Assembly: GCA_028712075.1 (NCBI GenBank)
Contig: JAQTQX010000032.1
Coordinates: 1-41,641, forward strand
Length of the DNA: 41,641 nt
Source of the DNA: Desulfuromonadaceae bacterium
Lineage (GTDB): Bacteria > Desulfobacterota > Desulfuromonadia > Geobacterales > Pseudopelobacteraceae
Direction of reading: 5' to 3'
The position numbers and the translations under genes were made by a program. Below are positions 22,594 through 31,271 of the stretch, in pieces. Within the stretch, counting starts at the first letter, position 1. Each line of letters starts with the position of its first letter. The notes under the pieces were generated by a model, which saw nothing but the letters and a program-made list of their open reading frames with translations, was not told the DNA's origin and ran no database searches.

Positions 22594-22953
22594 TCAGAGT
22601 TCCCGCAATATACGCAGGACGGTGTCACTTTCAAACGGTTTTGAAATGACGTTTTTTGCACCAAGCTTAAGAGCTTCGGTGAATTTATCGCCGACCCCGC
22701 CGAGAGATGTCACCATGACAACCTTGACGTCTTTGTCCATGACCGAGAGAGTACGCAAAGCGGTCAGTCCGTCCATGCCGGGCATGTTCATATCCATGCA
22801 GATTATGTCGGGATTTTCGGAGTGGTTCATCTTGATGGCTTCAGCGCCGTTTTTGGCATGGCCGACGCTGGTAAAATCACTTGATTCGCTGATAATCTTC
22901 TCAAGCTGCCGGGCAACCGAGAGACTGTCATCAACTATGAGGACTTTTTTCAT
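22594..22953 (-). CDS. CheY-like single-domain response regulator
   Basis: Stand-alone receiver domain of 119 residues. Acidic D8-D9, phosphoacceptor D54 in ICMDMNMPGMDG, T82 in VMVTS and K105 in ISKPF are all present, so it should be phosphorylated normally. The start is ATG 22953 beginning MKKVLIVDDS; an upstream in-frame extension to 23115 has no family support. The CheX-like gene lies 33 bases downstream on the same strand, forming a two-gene unit. No output domain exists, so it must act through protein contacts. The sensor kinase partner is not obvious here; the hybrid kinase at 33431 is 9 kb away. Confidence 0.93.
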   Translation of the reverse strand: MKKVLIVDDSLSVARQLEKIISESSDFTSVGHAKNGAEAIKMNHSENPDIICMDMNMPGMDGLTALRTLSVMDKDVKVVMVTSLGGVGDKFTEALKLGAKNVISKPFESDTVLRILREL

Positions 22954-23052
22954 TGCGCTGTTTCCCCCTGATGAGCGTGCTGCGAGTGAACTGCTACCTC
23001 TTCGGTATAACACATAAATGCGTGAGGGAATGTATCTTAATGTAATCCAAAA

Positions 23053-23070
23053 GTCAAAAGTATGTTTGAC
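23053..23070. promoter_or_regulatory. Inverted repeat GTCAAA-N6-TTTGAC in divergent region
   Basis: The motif GTCAAA (23053-23058), six bases, TTTGAC (23065-23070) lies between the CheY-like gene and the parvulin gene, which are divergent. It includes a TTGACT that could be a -35 element, but I find no convincing -10 at the right distance. A protein-binding site is possible. Confidence 0.35.
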
Positions 23071-23134
23071 TTTCACACGGCTGTTTAGTGTGCTAGAGTG
23101 CCGAAAAATCACCAATAAAGGAGTATTTGCGACA

Positions 23135-24148
23135 ATGCATACGTTTACCTCAACTCAGTGTTTAAAAGGCTTGCTTGTTGCTGCGCTTGTTATATGCGCA
23201 CATCTGGCTGGTGCTACCGATCCGGATGTTAAAAAAGATGGTGTCCCGGCGGCACCCCCCACTGTGGCGGCCCCCCCAAATGCCGTTGTACGGGTGAACG
23301 GGGTGGATATTGATGCCGTAGAACTGCGTCGTGCCCGTAAGGTCATGCTGCGTGGCCAGACGGTGCCGGCCGAACAGCAGTCTGTTGTTGATAACCAGGT
23401 GGTGGAACAGCTTATTTCTGCGGAGTTATTGTATCAGGCTGCAGTGAAGCAGGCGCCGAAGGATCTGGAAAAACAGACTGATGAGATGCTGGCTCAGGGA
23501 AAGGCACGCTTTAAAGATGAAGCGGACTTCAAAAAAACCATCAATGATCTGGAAATGGATGAAAAGAGTCTGCGTGAATATACCAAGCGTCAACTGGTCA
23601 TATCCAGCTTCGTGGAAACGGAATTCGTTGCAAAAACCACCGTGCCTGAGACGGAAATCCGTGCTTTTTATGACGGCAATCCTGACAAATTTCATCAGAA
23701 TGAAACCGTTAAAGCCAGCCATATTCTGATCGGTGTTGACAGTTCGGCATCGGCTGAAGAGAAGAAAAAAGCTCATGACAAAGCTGTAGCGTTACGGAAA
23801 GAGTTGTCCGGCGGGGCCGATTTTGCGACGCTGGCCAAGGAGAATTCGACCTGTCCGAGCAGCCAGCAGGGGGGCGACCTCGGCTTCTTCGGCACGGGGC
23901 AGATGGTGCCAGCCTTTGAAAAAGCTGCATTTGCACTCAAACCGGGCGAGATCAGCGATGTTGTGGAGACTCAGTTCGGCTATCACATTATCAAGCTGAT
24001 AGAGAAAAAGCCTGCTGCATCCGTCGATTACACTCTTGTGAAGGCAAAAATTGAAGCGTTCCTGAAAGGGCAGAAAGTGAATGAAGCGCTACAGAAGTTT
24101 GTCGCTGATGCCAGAAAAACAGCCAAAATCGAGATGCTATTAAAATAA
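23135..24148 (+). CDS. Periplasmic parvulin-type peptidyl-prolyl isomerase (SurA/PrsA-like)
   Basis: Exported foldase of 337 residues. An N-terminal signal peptide (MHTFTSTQCLKGLLVAALVI, cleavage near HLAGA-TD) is followed by a low-complexity Ala-Pro linker, a SurA_N-like helical region (about 55-185) and one PpiC parvulin domain (about 192-290). That domain contains KASHILIGV, DFATLAKENSTCPSSQQGG, DLGFFGTGQMVPAFEKAAF and FGYHIIKL. I choose ATG 23135 because AAAGGAG precedes it and the signal peptide begins there; an in-frame upstream start at 23018 would destroy the signal. It probably helps envelope protein folding. The next gene is a signalling protein, not obviously related. Confidence 0.92.
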   Translation: MHTFTSTQCLKGLLVAALVICAHLAGATDPDVKKDGVPAAPPTVAAPPNAVVRVNGVDIDAVELRRARKVMLRGQTVPAEQQSVVDNQVVEQLISAELLYQAAVKQAPKDLEKQTDEMLAQGKARFKDEADFKKTINDLEMDEKSLREYTKRQLVISSFVETEFVAKTTVPETEIRAFYDGNPDKFHQNETVKASHILIGVDSSASAEEKKKAHDKAVALRKELSGGADFATLAKENSTCPSSQQGGDLGFFGTGQMVPAFEKAAFALKPGEISDVVETQFGYHIIKLIEKKPAASVDYTLVKAKIEAFLKGQKVNEALQKFVADARKTAKIEMLLK

Positions 24149-24182
24149 TCGGGCTTGCTTTCGAAAAGGGAAAATCAGGTTT

Positions 24183-26309
24183 ATGGAGCATTTATCATCC
24201 AATCTGGTGCTACTGACTATTGATGATGAGGAATCAGTTCGCAGCAGCGTGGTGGCATATTTTGAAGATTGCGGTTTTACCGTCATCCAGGCGTGCAACG
24301 GCTGCGAAGGAATCGAGAAGATCAAGGCGAAGCGCCCGGATGTCGTCATAACCGATTTGCGGATGCCAAATGGCGACGGCATGGAGGTTATCGAGGCCGT
24401 CAAGCAGCTTGACGACAACCTGCCGGTAGTTGTCCTGTCCGGCACCGGGGTGCTGTCAGATGCGATTGATGCATTGCGGCTCGGTGCCTGGGACTATCTT
24501 GCCAAGCCGGTGGCTGATCTGGTTGAGCTTGAGCTGGTTGTTGCCCGGTGTATTGAACGGGCCGGACTGGTCCAGGAAAACCGGAACTACCATGAGGAGC
24601 TTGAACGTCTGGTCATGCAGCGAACCGCGGAGCTGCGCAAGCTGAGCACCGCTGTCGAACAGAGCGCCAACAGTATTATTATCACCGATGTTGCGGGGGC
24701 CATTGAATACGTCAATCCAAAATTTACGGCCGTCTCGGGCTATAGCCGGGAAGAGGTGATCGGGCAGAACCCGCGCATGCTCAAATCCGATAAACATTCA
24801 CATGCGTATTATACTGAAATGTGGCGCACGATACGTTCCGGCAGCGAATGGCAGGGTGAGTTTTGCAACATAACAAAAGAGGGGAGGCAGTACTGGGAAC
24901 TGTGCAGCATTGCTCCTGTCAAGGATGATGACGGTACCATCACCAGTTTTGTTGCAATCAAGGAGGACATCACCGAACGTAAACGCTACGAAGATCAACT
25001 GTACTATCAGGCAAATTTCGATTCCCTGACCGGTCTTCCCAATCGGCACTATTTTCAGAAACATCTTGAAAAGCAGCTGCCGCTCATCGCGCATGACAGC
25101 CAGTATTTGACGTTGATGGTGCTTGATGTTGACAACCTCAAATATGTCAACGACACGTTTGGGCATGAATTCGGCGACATCCTGATACGGAAAATTGCCC
25201 ACCGCCTGGAGGGGGTCTGTGGGCACAACAGCATCGTATCGCGCTTTGTGGCGGATGAATTTACCATAGTACTGCCGCCGTCAACTGCTGCAGATAATGC
25301 CCGGTTTCGTGCTGAGCAGATTCGCAGCGCCATGAATGATGTGTTTGTGGTCAGAGATACTGAAATTATTGTGACAGCAAGCATCGGTGTAGTGGTTTAT
25401 CCCCAGGATGGCGACGGCGTGGAAAGTCTGCTGAAACATGGCGAAACGGCCATGTACCGGGCCAAGAAGGAGGGTAAGAATGCCATCAGCTTCTATACCC
25501 ATGAGTTGAATCGCCAGCTGGAGGAACGATTTGTTCTGGAAGCGAAGCTGTATAAGGCGGTTGATAGCGGTGAATTCAGCCTGAACTTCCAGCCGCAGAT
25601 TGATCATGCAAGCGGAGCTGTCATCGGCGCTGAAGCGCTTCTTCGCTGGCAGCCTGCCGGTGAACCTCCTGTTGCTCCTGCGGTGTTTGTACCGATCCTT
25701 GAAGAGAACGGCATGATTGTGTCGGTTGGTGAATGGGTGTTGTGGCAGGCCTGCTCGCAAGCCGTTGAGTGGCGGAATTCCGGTTTGCCGGAGATGCGTA
25801 TGTCGGTCAATATTTCTGCACTCCAGTTCATGCGCAGTGATCTTGATGTTACTGTCACTCGTGTGCTTGAAGTTACCGGGCTCCCGCCGCACTGTCTCTG
25901 CCTGGAACTGACCGAAAGCATGATCATGTTGGACAGTGCGCGCACGTTGGAAAAAATGACGGCACTGGCTGACATCGGTGTCATGCTGTCGCTGGATGAT
26001 TTCGGCACTGGCTACTCTTCGCTTGAATACCTCGGGCGGCTGCCGATCAATGAACTGAAAATTGATATATCGTTTGTTCGCCGCATGCTGACAACCAGGA
26101 ATGATGCAGCGGTCGTCAATACGATCATTGCCATGGCGCAGGCGCTTGATCTTGAGTTGGTGGCGGAAGGGGTGGAAACGGAAGAACAGCTGCACTATCT
26201 GGCAGAGCGGGAATGCAGCATTATTCAAGGGTACTACTTCAGCCGTCCGCTCTCTTCCGATGACTTTGTAGCGTATTGCCGGAACCTGCAACAAAACATA
26301 TCAGTCTGA
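24183..26309 (+). CDS. Response regulator with PAS, degenerate GGDEF and EAL domains
   Basis: Cyclic di-GMP signalling protein of 708 residues. The receiver domain (1-125) has D14-D15, phosphoacceptor D58 in VITDLRMPNGDG and K108. A PAS domain with PAC follows (about 150-275; ITDVAGAIEYVNPKFTAVSG). The GGDEF domain (about 285-440) reads FVADEF at 355-360 in place of GGDEF, so cyclase activity is probably lost. The EAL domain (about 455-705) keeps EALLRW (E484), ELTESMIML, DDFGTGYSSL, KIDISF and AEGVET, so phosphodiesterase activity is likely. The degenerate GGDEF may bind GTP as a regulator, as in other hybrids. No kinase partner is adjacent. Confidence 0.92.
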   Translation: MEHLSSNLVLLTIDDEESVRSSVVAYFEDCGFTVIQACNGCEGIEKIKAKRPDVVITDLRMPNGDGMEVIEAVKQLDDNLPVVVLSGTGVLSDAIDALRLGAWDYLAKPVADLVELELVVARCIERAGLVQENRNYHEELERLVMQRTAELRKLSTAVEQSANSIIITDVAGAIEYVNPKFTAVSGYSREEVIGQNPRMLKSDKHSHAYYTEMWRTIRSGSEWQGEFCNITKEGRQYWELCSIAPVKDDDGTITSFVAIKEDITERKRYEDQLYYQANFDSLTGLPNRHYFQKHLEKQLPLIAHDSQYLTLMVLDVDNLKYVNDTFGHEFGDILIRKIAHRLEGVCGHNSIVSRFVADEFTIVLPPSTAADNARFRAEQIRSAMNDVFVVRDTEIIVTASIGVVVYPQDGDGVESLLKHGETAMYRAKKEGKNAISFYTHELNRQLEERFVLEAKLYKAVDSGEFSLNFQPQIDHASGAVIGAEALLRWQPAGEPPVAPAVFVPILEENGMIVSVGEWVLWQACSQAVEWRNSGLPEMRMSVNISALQFMRSDLDVTVTRVLEVTGLPPHCLCLELTESMIMLDSARTLEKMTALADIGVMLSLDDFGTGYSSLEYLGRLPINELKIDISFVRRMLTTRNDAAVVNTIIAMAQALDLELVAEGVETEEQLHYLAERECSIIQGYYFSRPLSSDDFVAYCRNLQQNISV

Positions 26310-26362
26310 ATTCAGCCGTTCAAAGATTACAAAATTGCACGTAGTAGCAGGAGTTGTACTGT

Positions 26363-26599
26363 ATGGTGAATACTGAACCCCAGCGTGTGGTTGATGCGAC
26401 CGGTCTTAAGTGCCCGCAGCCGATACTCAAACTTTCAGTTGCATCCGTGGAAATGAAGAGCGGTGAGATCCTGGCCATTATCGGTGACTGTCCGACTTTT
26501 GAGAAGGATGTTACCTCATGGTGTCGGCGGCTTAATAAAACGCTGCTGCTTATCCGGGACGACGGTAATGGCCGGAAATACGCCCTGATCCGGTTCTGA
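26363..26599 (+). CDS. TusA-like sulfurtransferase family protein
   Basis: Small protein of 78 residues with the TusA/SirA fold signature: VDATGLKCPQPILKLSVAS near the N-terminus, containing the CPxP motif whose cysteine carries a persulfide in TusA. It continues GEILAIIGDCPTFEKDVTSW and NKTLLLIRDDG. The ATG at 26363 follows CAGGAG; the in-frame TTG at 26354 abuts that site. In TusA the protein relays sulfur to tRNA 2-thiolation through MnmA; mnmA lies 3 kb away in this window. Many TusA-like proteins serve other sulfur or selenium pathways, so the role is open. Confidence 0.85.
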   Translation: MVNTEPQRVVDATGLKCPQPILKLSVASVEMKSGEILAIIGDCPTFEKDVTSWCRRLNKTLLLIRDDGNGRKYALIRF

Positions 26600-26758
26600 T
26601 TGGCGGATTATGATGACGGGTACCCAAAAAGCCGAAATTGGCGATTGACCCGGCCGCTTCCCGTGGCGGCACCTTCCTGTTATCCAAATTTCTCATTCAT
26701 TTACGACAATTCACCTATGACTTGTTTGATCGCCCTTCTTCTGATAATCCAAATCAGC

Positions 26759-27733
26759 CTACTTTCCGAGAGTGATGACACGGGTCTTGCCTGATGAAAG
26801 TCCGTCGAATACAAATCTGCCGATATACGCACCGTTCCGGAACAGGCTCGATTCTCCCGGAGGGAGATAGTGCGGCGTACTGTTGGTGAGTGCACCCGAA
26901 AAGTGCGGGAAGATACCTGTGGTCTGCTGTTGTACCGTCACCGAAACAGGATAGCTGCCCAGAACCGTGTTTCCCGCCCGGCTTTGAACCTGTCCGGCGC
27001 GAAAACTTTCAATGAGCGAACCGGGGGAGATGCTCGCCTGCCACCCCTTTGCATCCTCAGCTGTCCGTGCGGAAAGCTGTAACTGTGCCGAACCGTCGCC
27101 AGCCAGCCGCAGGTTGTAAGTTGGTTGCCACGTACGTTCCGAGGTGGCATAGCGGAGTATCACCCTGCCGCCGGGAGGCGAAACTACTATCCGGACGGAC
27201 TGTTCTGTCATGCGCTGTCCCTTTCGTGCAGCGGCAAGCCGGTCGTCGATGGTGCGGATACTCTGCGTAGTCGTGCGGCGTGTGGCATAGACCGCCTCCA
27301 GTTGGGCGATGGCGAAGTCGGTGCCTTGGCGGATACTCTGCAGAGGGTCAGGATTTGACTTGGTTTTGCGAGGAGCTTTCCCGCTTTGTGACGTAGCAGC
27401 GGCGGTAAATATTGCTTCGCGGGTCTCCAGTGCCTGGAGGCGATCCCCCAGCCGAAGCCGTTGTTCTTCAAGTGCTGCCATCATTTTATCGGTACTGTTT
27501 TCCGATTTTTTTTTATGGGTTTCGACGTTGAGGATGGTGGTGCCGGGGGCTGGCGACACGGTCAGTGTCTGTTCCAGCAGAGAGGCCGGCAGTGGAATGT
27601 CGATCACCCCTTTTGTCGCGCTCACTTCCTGCTGATACAGCGAACCATCGCGAAAGCGGGTAACAGTCCGCTCTGCAGCGGCAGAGGCGGCGGATAACAG
27701 GGTGATGCACAGGCAGAAGAGTGTGACGCGCAT
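26759..27733 (-). CDS. Exported DUF4139-like protein
   Basis: Protein of 324 residues with a signal peptide (MRVTLFCLCITLLSAASAAA). A beta-rich N-terminal part follows (TVTRFRDGSLYQQEVSATKG...), then a coiled-coil segment (about 85-180, EEQRLRLGDRLQALETREAI). The C-terminal region, with VILRYATSERTWQPTYNLRL and GSYPVSVTVQQQTT, resembles DUF4139/mucoidy-inhibitor-like proteins. Those proteins usually have a DUF4140 N-terminal domain, a coiled coil and DUF4139, and this one appears a short version. I choose ATG 27733 because GGAGG precedes it and the signal peptide begins there. Function is unknown; periplasmic or outer-membrane-associated location is expected. Confidence 0.75.
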   Translation of the reverse strand: MRVTLFCLCITLLSAASAAAERTVTRFRDGSLYQQEVSATKGVIDIPLPASLLEQTLTVSPAPGTTILNVETHKKKSENSTDKMMAALEEQRLRLGDRLQALETREAIFTAAATSQSGKAPRKTKSNPDPLQSIRQGTDFAIAQLEAVYATRRTTTQSIRTIDDRLAAARKGQRMTEQSVRIVVSPPGGRVILRYATSERTWQPTYNLRLAGDGSAQLQLSARTAEDAKGWQASISPGSLIESFRAGQVQSRAGNTVLGSYPVSVTVQQQTTGIFPHFSGALTNSTPHYLPPGESSLFRNGAYIGRFVFDGLSSGKTRVITLGK

Positions 27734-27844
27734 GGTGTTCCCCTCCGGTGAAGCTGCAGAGAATGACAAATTGAACGTGTTACAGTTGCACATAGTGGCA
27801 CTTGCGGCTATACTTCGCACAAAATGCATGGAAAGGCAGCTGAT

Positions 27845-29407
27845 ATGAAAATCGATATGGATGCGGAAGTATCGGTCAAAGACATAGTCAATTTTTATGT
27901 AAAAATCAATGACTCATCCAGGGCAAAACGCGAAATCGCCCGGCTTTCGGCCAAAGACAAGGCGACGGCCTTTGAGGTGATAGCCGTTTCATCGGCCACT
28001 CGTGATTTTCGGGTAGAGGTCGCTCGTTACTTTATCAACGACCTCGATTCCGTTGTGCGGAGAAAGTCTGAACGAGTTATGGAGGAGTTGGTGCCTGATT
28101 GGGTCAGCGACCCGGCTGAAAGCATTCTTAAATTGTTGAAATCGGCCGAAAACAAGGGTGGATCGCGCCGGGACATGGCCGTCAAGTTTCTGTTCGGTAT
28201 CGTCGATGCGAACAGTCTGCGCGATACGTTTACCGCTCTTCTCAATAGTCGCAACCGGAACCACATGACGGAAATCCTTTCAATTGTGGAAAGTTATATC
28301 GATAACTCCTGTGATGAATCAGAACAGGTGAAGATATTTGACGCCTGTCTTGCCATGGTTGTTTCGGATGATATCGATAATAATATCAAACATTATTCCT
28401 CAAATCTGCTCAGTGTCTTTTTCAAAAAAGTTCAGTCTACCAATCTGGGTGATATTTTGCGGCGGAAATTTATCGAGAAGCAGATCGACAAGGCCGAAGG
28501 AGTGTATCACTACCTGTGTGGTGGTGCTTCCGGACTGAACAATACGTCTCTGGAGGATCTTATCAGGCCTCTGAAGGAGGGAGGAGTCAATTATCAGATC
28601 AAGATACTGAATTATTTCAAAATGGTTCTGGAAAAAGCCAAGGATCCGGATGAGTCAGACACTGTTCTTGATACCTACCCGGACTACTGGAACCAGGACG
28701 AGCCGCCCAAAGAGGAAAAGATCCAGGCGCTGTGCGGTAAAATGCTGCAGGCGGTTGATGAGTTATGGGATGCGACCGAAGATCAGCAGGTCCGTACACT
28801 GATTGTTCAAATTCGTTTTGGCGAATATGCCAACAAACGTGAACTGCTGGAAAAAATCAGAACAACGCTCGAAGATTCGGCATTAGCAACGGTAGCCCGT
28901 GAAAAACTGGCGATGATGCTGCGCTGTTTTTTGCATTCCGATCTGGATGATGTTCTCAGGCTGCAGGCATCACAACTGCTGTTGTTTAAGATAGGGGACC
29001 ATGCCAGCCGGCTGATCGCCCTTGATTATCTGGTCACATACCTTGAGGGAAAAAGTTTGAATTCTGCAGAACAGGCGAGTATTGCCACGGTCATGCAGTC
29101 TCTGCTGGCTGAAAAACAGTTGGAAGGACCGGTTCGCAATAAAGCCCGCTATCTGATGTTCATTGCCGATCCGGAGCGTTTGAAAGGTGAAGAGGAACAG
29201 AACGCGCTGCTTATCTATCTACGTAATATTATTGAAGGAAACGGTTTCTTTAGTCAGCAAACCGAAAAACGGGTGCTTGATAATCTTGTTCTGTTTCTGG
29301 AGAAGGGGCTCTGCTGTAAAAGTCTGGAAAAGTGGGCCCAGTACCTGGTCTTCAAGATAAATAATCCAAAGAGCACTCTTACCTGGGAAACTGTTTCAGC
29401 GGCATGA
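27845..29407 (+). CDS. Helical-repeat protein of unknown function
   Basis: Cytosolic, almost entirely alpha-helical protein of 520 residues with no signal or membrane segment. Repeated pairs of amphipathic helices resemble HEAT-like repeats. An early segment reads RAKREIARLSAKDKATAFEV, then VARYFINDLDSVVRRKSERV; a later one reads LQASQLLLFKIGDHASRLIA. Such scaffolds usually bind proteins. I choose ATG 27845 because GGAAAGG lies eight bases upstream; ATG 27824 would add seven residues. It is divergent from the DUF4139-like gene, and its stop overlaps the mnmA stop by 12 bases in convergent orientation. I do not recognise a named family. Confidence 0.75.
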   Translation: MKIDMDAEVSVKDIVNFYVKINDSSRAKREIARLSAKDKATAFEVIAVSSATRDFRVEVARYFINDLDSVVRRKSERVMEELVPDWVSDPAESILKLLKSAENKGGSRRDMAVKFLFGIVDANSLRDTFTALLNSRNRNHMTEILSIVESYIDNSCDESEQVKIFDACLAMVVSDDIDNNIKHYSSNLLSVFFKKVQSTNLGDILRRKFIEKQIDKAEGVYHYLCGGASGLNNTSLEDLIRPLKEGGVNYQIKILNYFKMVLEKAKDPDESDTVLDTYPDYWNQDEPPKEEKIQALCGKMLQAVDELWDATEDQQVRTLIVQIRFGEYANKRELLEKIRTTLEDSALATVAREKLAMMLRCFLHSDLDDVLRLQASQLLLFKIGDHASRLIALDYLVTYLEGKSLNSAEQASIATVMQSLLAEKQLEGPVRNKARYLMFIADPERLKGEEEQNALLIYLRNIIEGNGFFSQQTEKRVLDNLVLFLEKGLCCKSLEKWAQYLVFKINNPKSTLTWETVSAA

Positions 29408-30451
29408 TCGAGTGATTCTGCCACCACCAAGCACTTCGTCTTCCCGGTAGAATACTACCGCCTGGCCGGGAGTAACTGCCTTCTGCGGTTCGGTAAACAG
29501 TAGGGTGCAGGAATTGTCTGCAGTCAGGCGCAACCGACATTCAACCGGCTGATGTCGGTAACGGATTTTACAGGTGGCCGAAAACTCGCTGCAGTCAGGC
29601 GCGATAATCCAGCTGACCCCCTCCGCGTGGAGCCCGTCTGCACGAACATGCGGCTCTTCCCCAACAATGATAACACGCCGTTCCGCATCAATCTCTGTCA
29701 CATACAGTGGCTCGCTCCAGGCTATCCCGAGACCCTTGCGCTGGCCGATTGTGTAGCGATGCGTGCCACGGTGACGTCCGATGGTCTGCCCATTCAGATG
29801 AATAATATCTCCTGCGGCTGCGTCCAGCTGCCCACTCTCTTCCAGAAAAGCCACATAATCATCATGAGGGACAAAACAGACCTCCTGGCTGTCGCTCTTT
29901 TCTGCCACCGGTAGGGCAAAGTCGCGGGCCAGCCGGCGTACCTCATCCTTGCTCGTGATATCGCCAAGCGGAAAGATGACGTGAGATAACTGCTGCTGGG
30001 TCAGCGTGTACAAAAAATACGACTGGTCTTTACGGGTATTGCCGGCAATCCGCAGGTGACAAGTGCCATCGGAGTCGACCGTGTTCCGTGCGTAATGACC
30101 GGTTGCCAGAAATTCGGCGCCCAGTTCATGAGCTTTTTCCAGCAGCAGGCCGAATTTTATGTAGCGATTGCAGCGGACGCACGGGTTGGGGGTCTGTCCG
30201 ATACGATACTCATCAATGAAATCACCAATAATCAGTTTGCGGAAATCAGGGGAAAAGTCGGCAACAACGTGCGGAATATCAAGATGTCTGGCAACGTTGG
30301 CGGCATCATGGACTGCTGAGCCGGTCCCGCTTGATGGCGAATCGAACAGGCACATGGTGATGCCGATGACGTCATGCCCCTGCTGTTTCAGCAGAGCTGC
30401 CGTGACGGAGGAGTCAACCCCGCCGCTCATGGCTACAGCGATGATGCTCAT
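29396..30451 (-). CDS. mnmA: tRNA-specific 2-thiouridylase MnmA
   Basis: Enzyme that installs sulfur at U34 of Lys, Glu and Gln tRNAs using ATP and a persulfide donor. The 351-residue product has the PP-loop SGGVDSS (9-15), the catalytic nucleophile in TPNPCVRCNRYIKF (C91) and the second cysteine of the active pair in SQEVCFV (C192). GHYARN and KDQSYFL, which contact tRNA and ATP, are present too. Length and motifs indicate a functional protein. The start ATG overlaps the stop of the ThiF-like gene upstream (ATGA), so they are translationally coupled. The gene ends convergent with the helical-repeat gene. Confidence 0.97.
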   Translation of the reverse strand: MSIIAVAMSGGVDSSVTAALLKQQGHDVIGITMCLFDSPSSGTGSAVHDAANVARHLDIPHVVADFSPDFRKLIIGDFIDEYRIGQTPNPCVRCNRYIKFGLLLEKAHELGAEFLATGHYARNTVDSDGTCHLRIAGNTRKDQSYFLYTLTQQQLSHVIFPLGDITSKDEVRRLARDFALPVAEKSDSQEVCFVPHDDYVAFLEESGQLDAAAGDIIHLNGQTIGRHRGTHRYTIGQRKGLGIAWSEPLYVTEIDAERRVIIVGEEPHVRADGLHAEGVSWIIAPDCSEFSATCKIRYRHQPVECRLRLTADNSCTLLFTEPQKAVTPGQAVVFYREDEVLGGGRITRSCR

Positions 30452-31251
30452 TGCTCTGCTCCGAGGAGAATCCGCACCACCTGGTTCGCCTGGTGGGAGG
30501 CGGCGATGCCGACTCGGGGCGCCATCAGCCCATTGCCCGGGCAGGCTTCCGATACACCGTCTCCGACGAGGTAGAGCCGCTCAGTTATCCGCCGGGTGAC
30601 GATATCGTTATTGCTGCCAAATCCAGCCATACCGGAGGCGGCAACGACAGTACTCCGGGGCAGCGTTTCAAGCACCCTGTTTACCAGCATTGCCTTCATA
30701 TCAGCCCGGTCAAAGGCCTCAACGACGATCCGGCAGGGGGAGAACAGTGCCGGTATGTTGTCGGCTGCCAGCAGTATGCAGTGCGTGTCGACAGTCACAT
30801 ACGGATTGATGCGGTGAAGGTTTTCCGCGAGAGCGTCTACTTTATGGCGGCCGATCTGATCGATAAAATACTGCTGGCGATTGAGATTTGATGGCTCTAC
30901 AATGTCAAAATCGGCAATAATCAAGCGGCCGACGCCGACTCGCGCCAAGGCCACTGCGACAGCGGAACCGAGGCCGCCGACCCCGGCAATGCCGACCGTC
31001 GATCGTTTGAGAACTGCATGAACGCCGGGGGTGTGGCGTGCCGTCATCAGCCCCTCAAGTTCGTCTTTAGTTGGAATTTCGCCGCGCCGGATCAGAAACA
31101 GTTCGTCCCCATCCTCTATGACAGTCTCGCCGGGGGCTGGAAAGCCGTTACGAATCAGCAGATCGGCGTCCGGTTTATGGTGATGTGCTACGTCGCCGAG
31201 TGTCTGGTCTTTCCTGATGACGGCGGTTTTTTCGTTGATGCGGATCTTCAT
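30448..31251 (-). CDS. thiF: ThiS-ThiF fusion, E1-like adenylyltransferase (ThiF family 2)
   Basis: Protein of 267 residues. Residues 1-60 (KIRINEKTAVIRKDQTLGDV...LFLIRRGE) form a ThiS-like beta-grasp domain that lacks the C-terminal Gly-Gly and so cannot itself carry sulfur. The E1-like domain has GIAGVGGLGSAVAVALA (ATP loop, about 88-104), DFDIVEPSNLNRQ, GRHKVDAL and EAFDRADMK. The zinc CxxC pairs of E. coli ThiF are absent, as in the ThiF family 2 group. ATG 31251 starts exactly at the beta-grasp fold; a GTG at 31275 coupled to the kinase stop would add eight residues. Normally it would activate ThiS for thiazole synthesis; here it overlaps mnmA, with no other thi genes visible. Confidence 0.85.
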   Translation of the reverse strand: MKIRINEKTAVIRKDQTLGDVAHHHKPDADLLIRNGFPAPGETVIEDGDELFLIRRGEIPTKDELEGLMTARHTPGVHAVLKRSTVGIAGVGGLGSAVAVALARVGVGRLIIADFDIVEPSNLNRQQYFIDQIGRHKVDALAENLHRINPYVTVDTHCILLAADNIPALFSPCRIVVEAFDRADMKAMLVNRVLETLPRSTVVAASGMAGFGSNNDIVTRRITERLYLVGDGVSEACPGNGLMAPRVGIAASHQANQVVRILLGAEQ

Positions 31252-31271
31252 GCGGTATCCAGTTTGCTTGA

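Noticed and set aside
23066..23099. Sigma-70 promoter for the parvulin gene
   Set aside because: TTGACT is present, but the candidate -10 boxes are spaced 12 or 22 bases away, so no confident promoter can be called.
25281..26294. Long minus-strand open frame of 337 codons
   Set aside because: It lies entirely antisense to the GGDEF-EAL coding region, whose domains are unmistakable, and its translation shows no family motifs.
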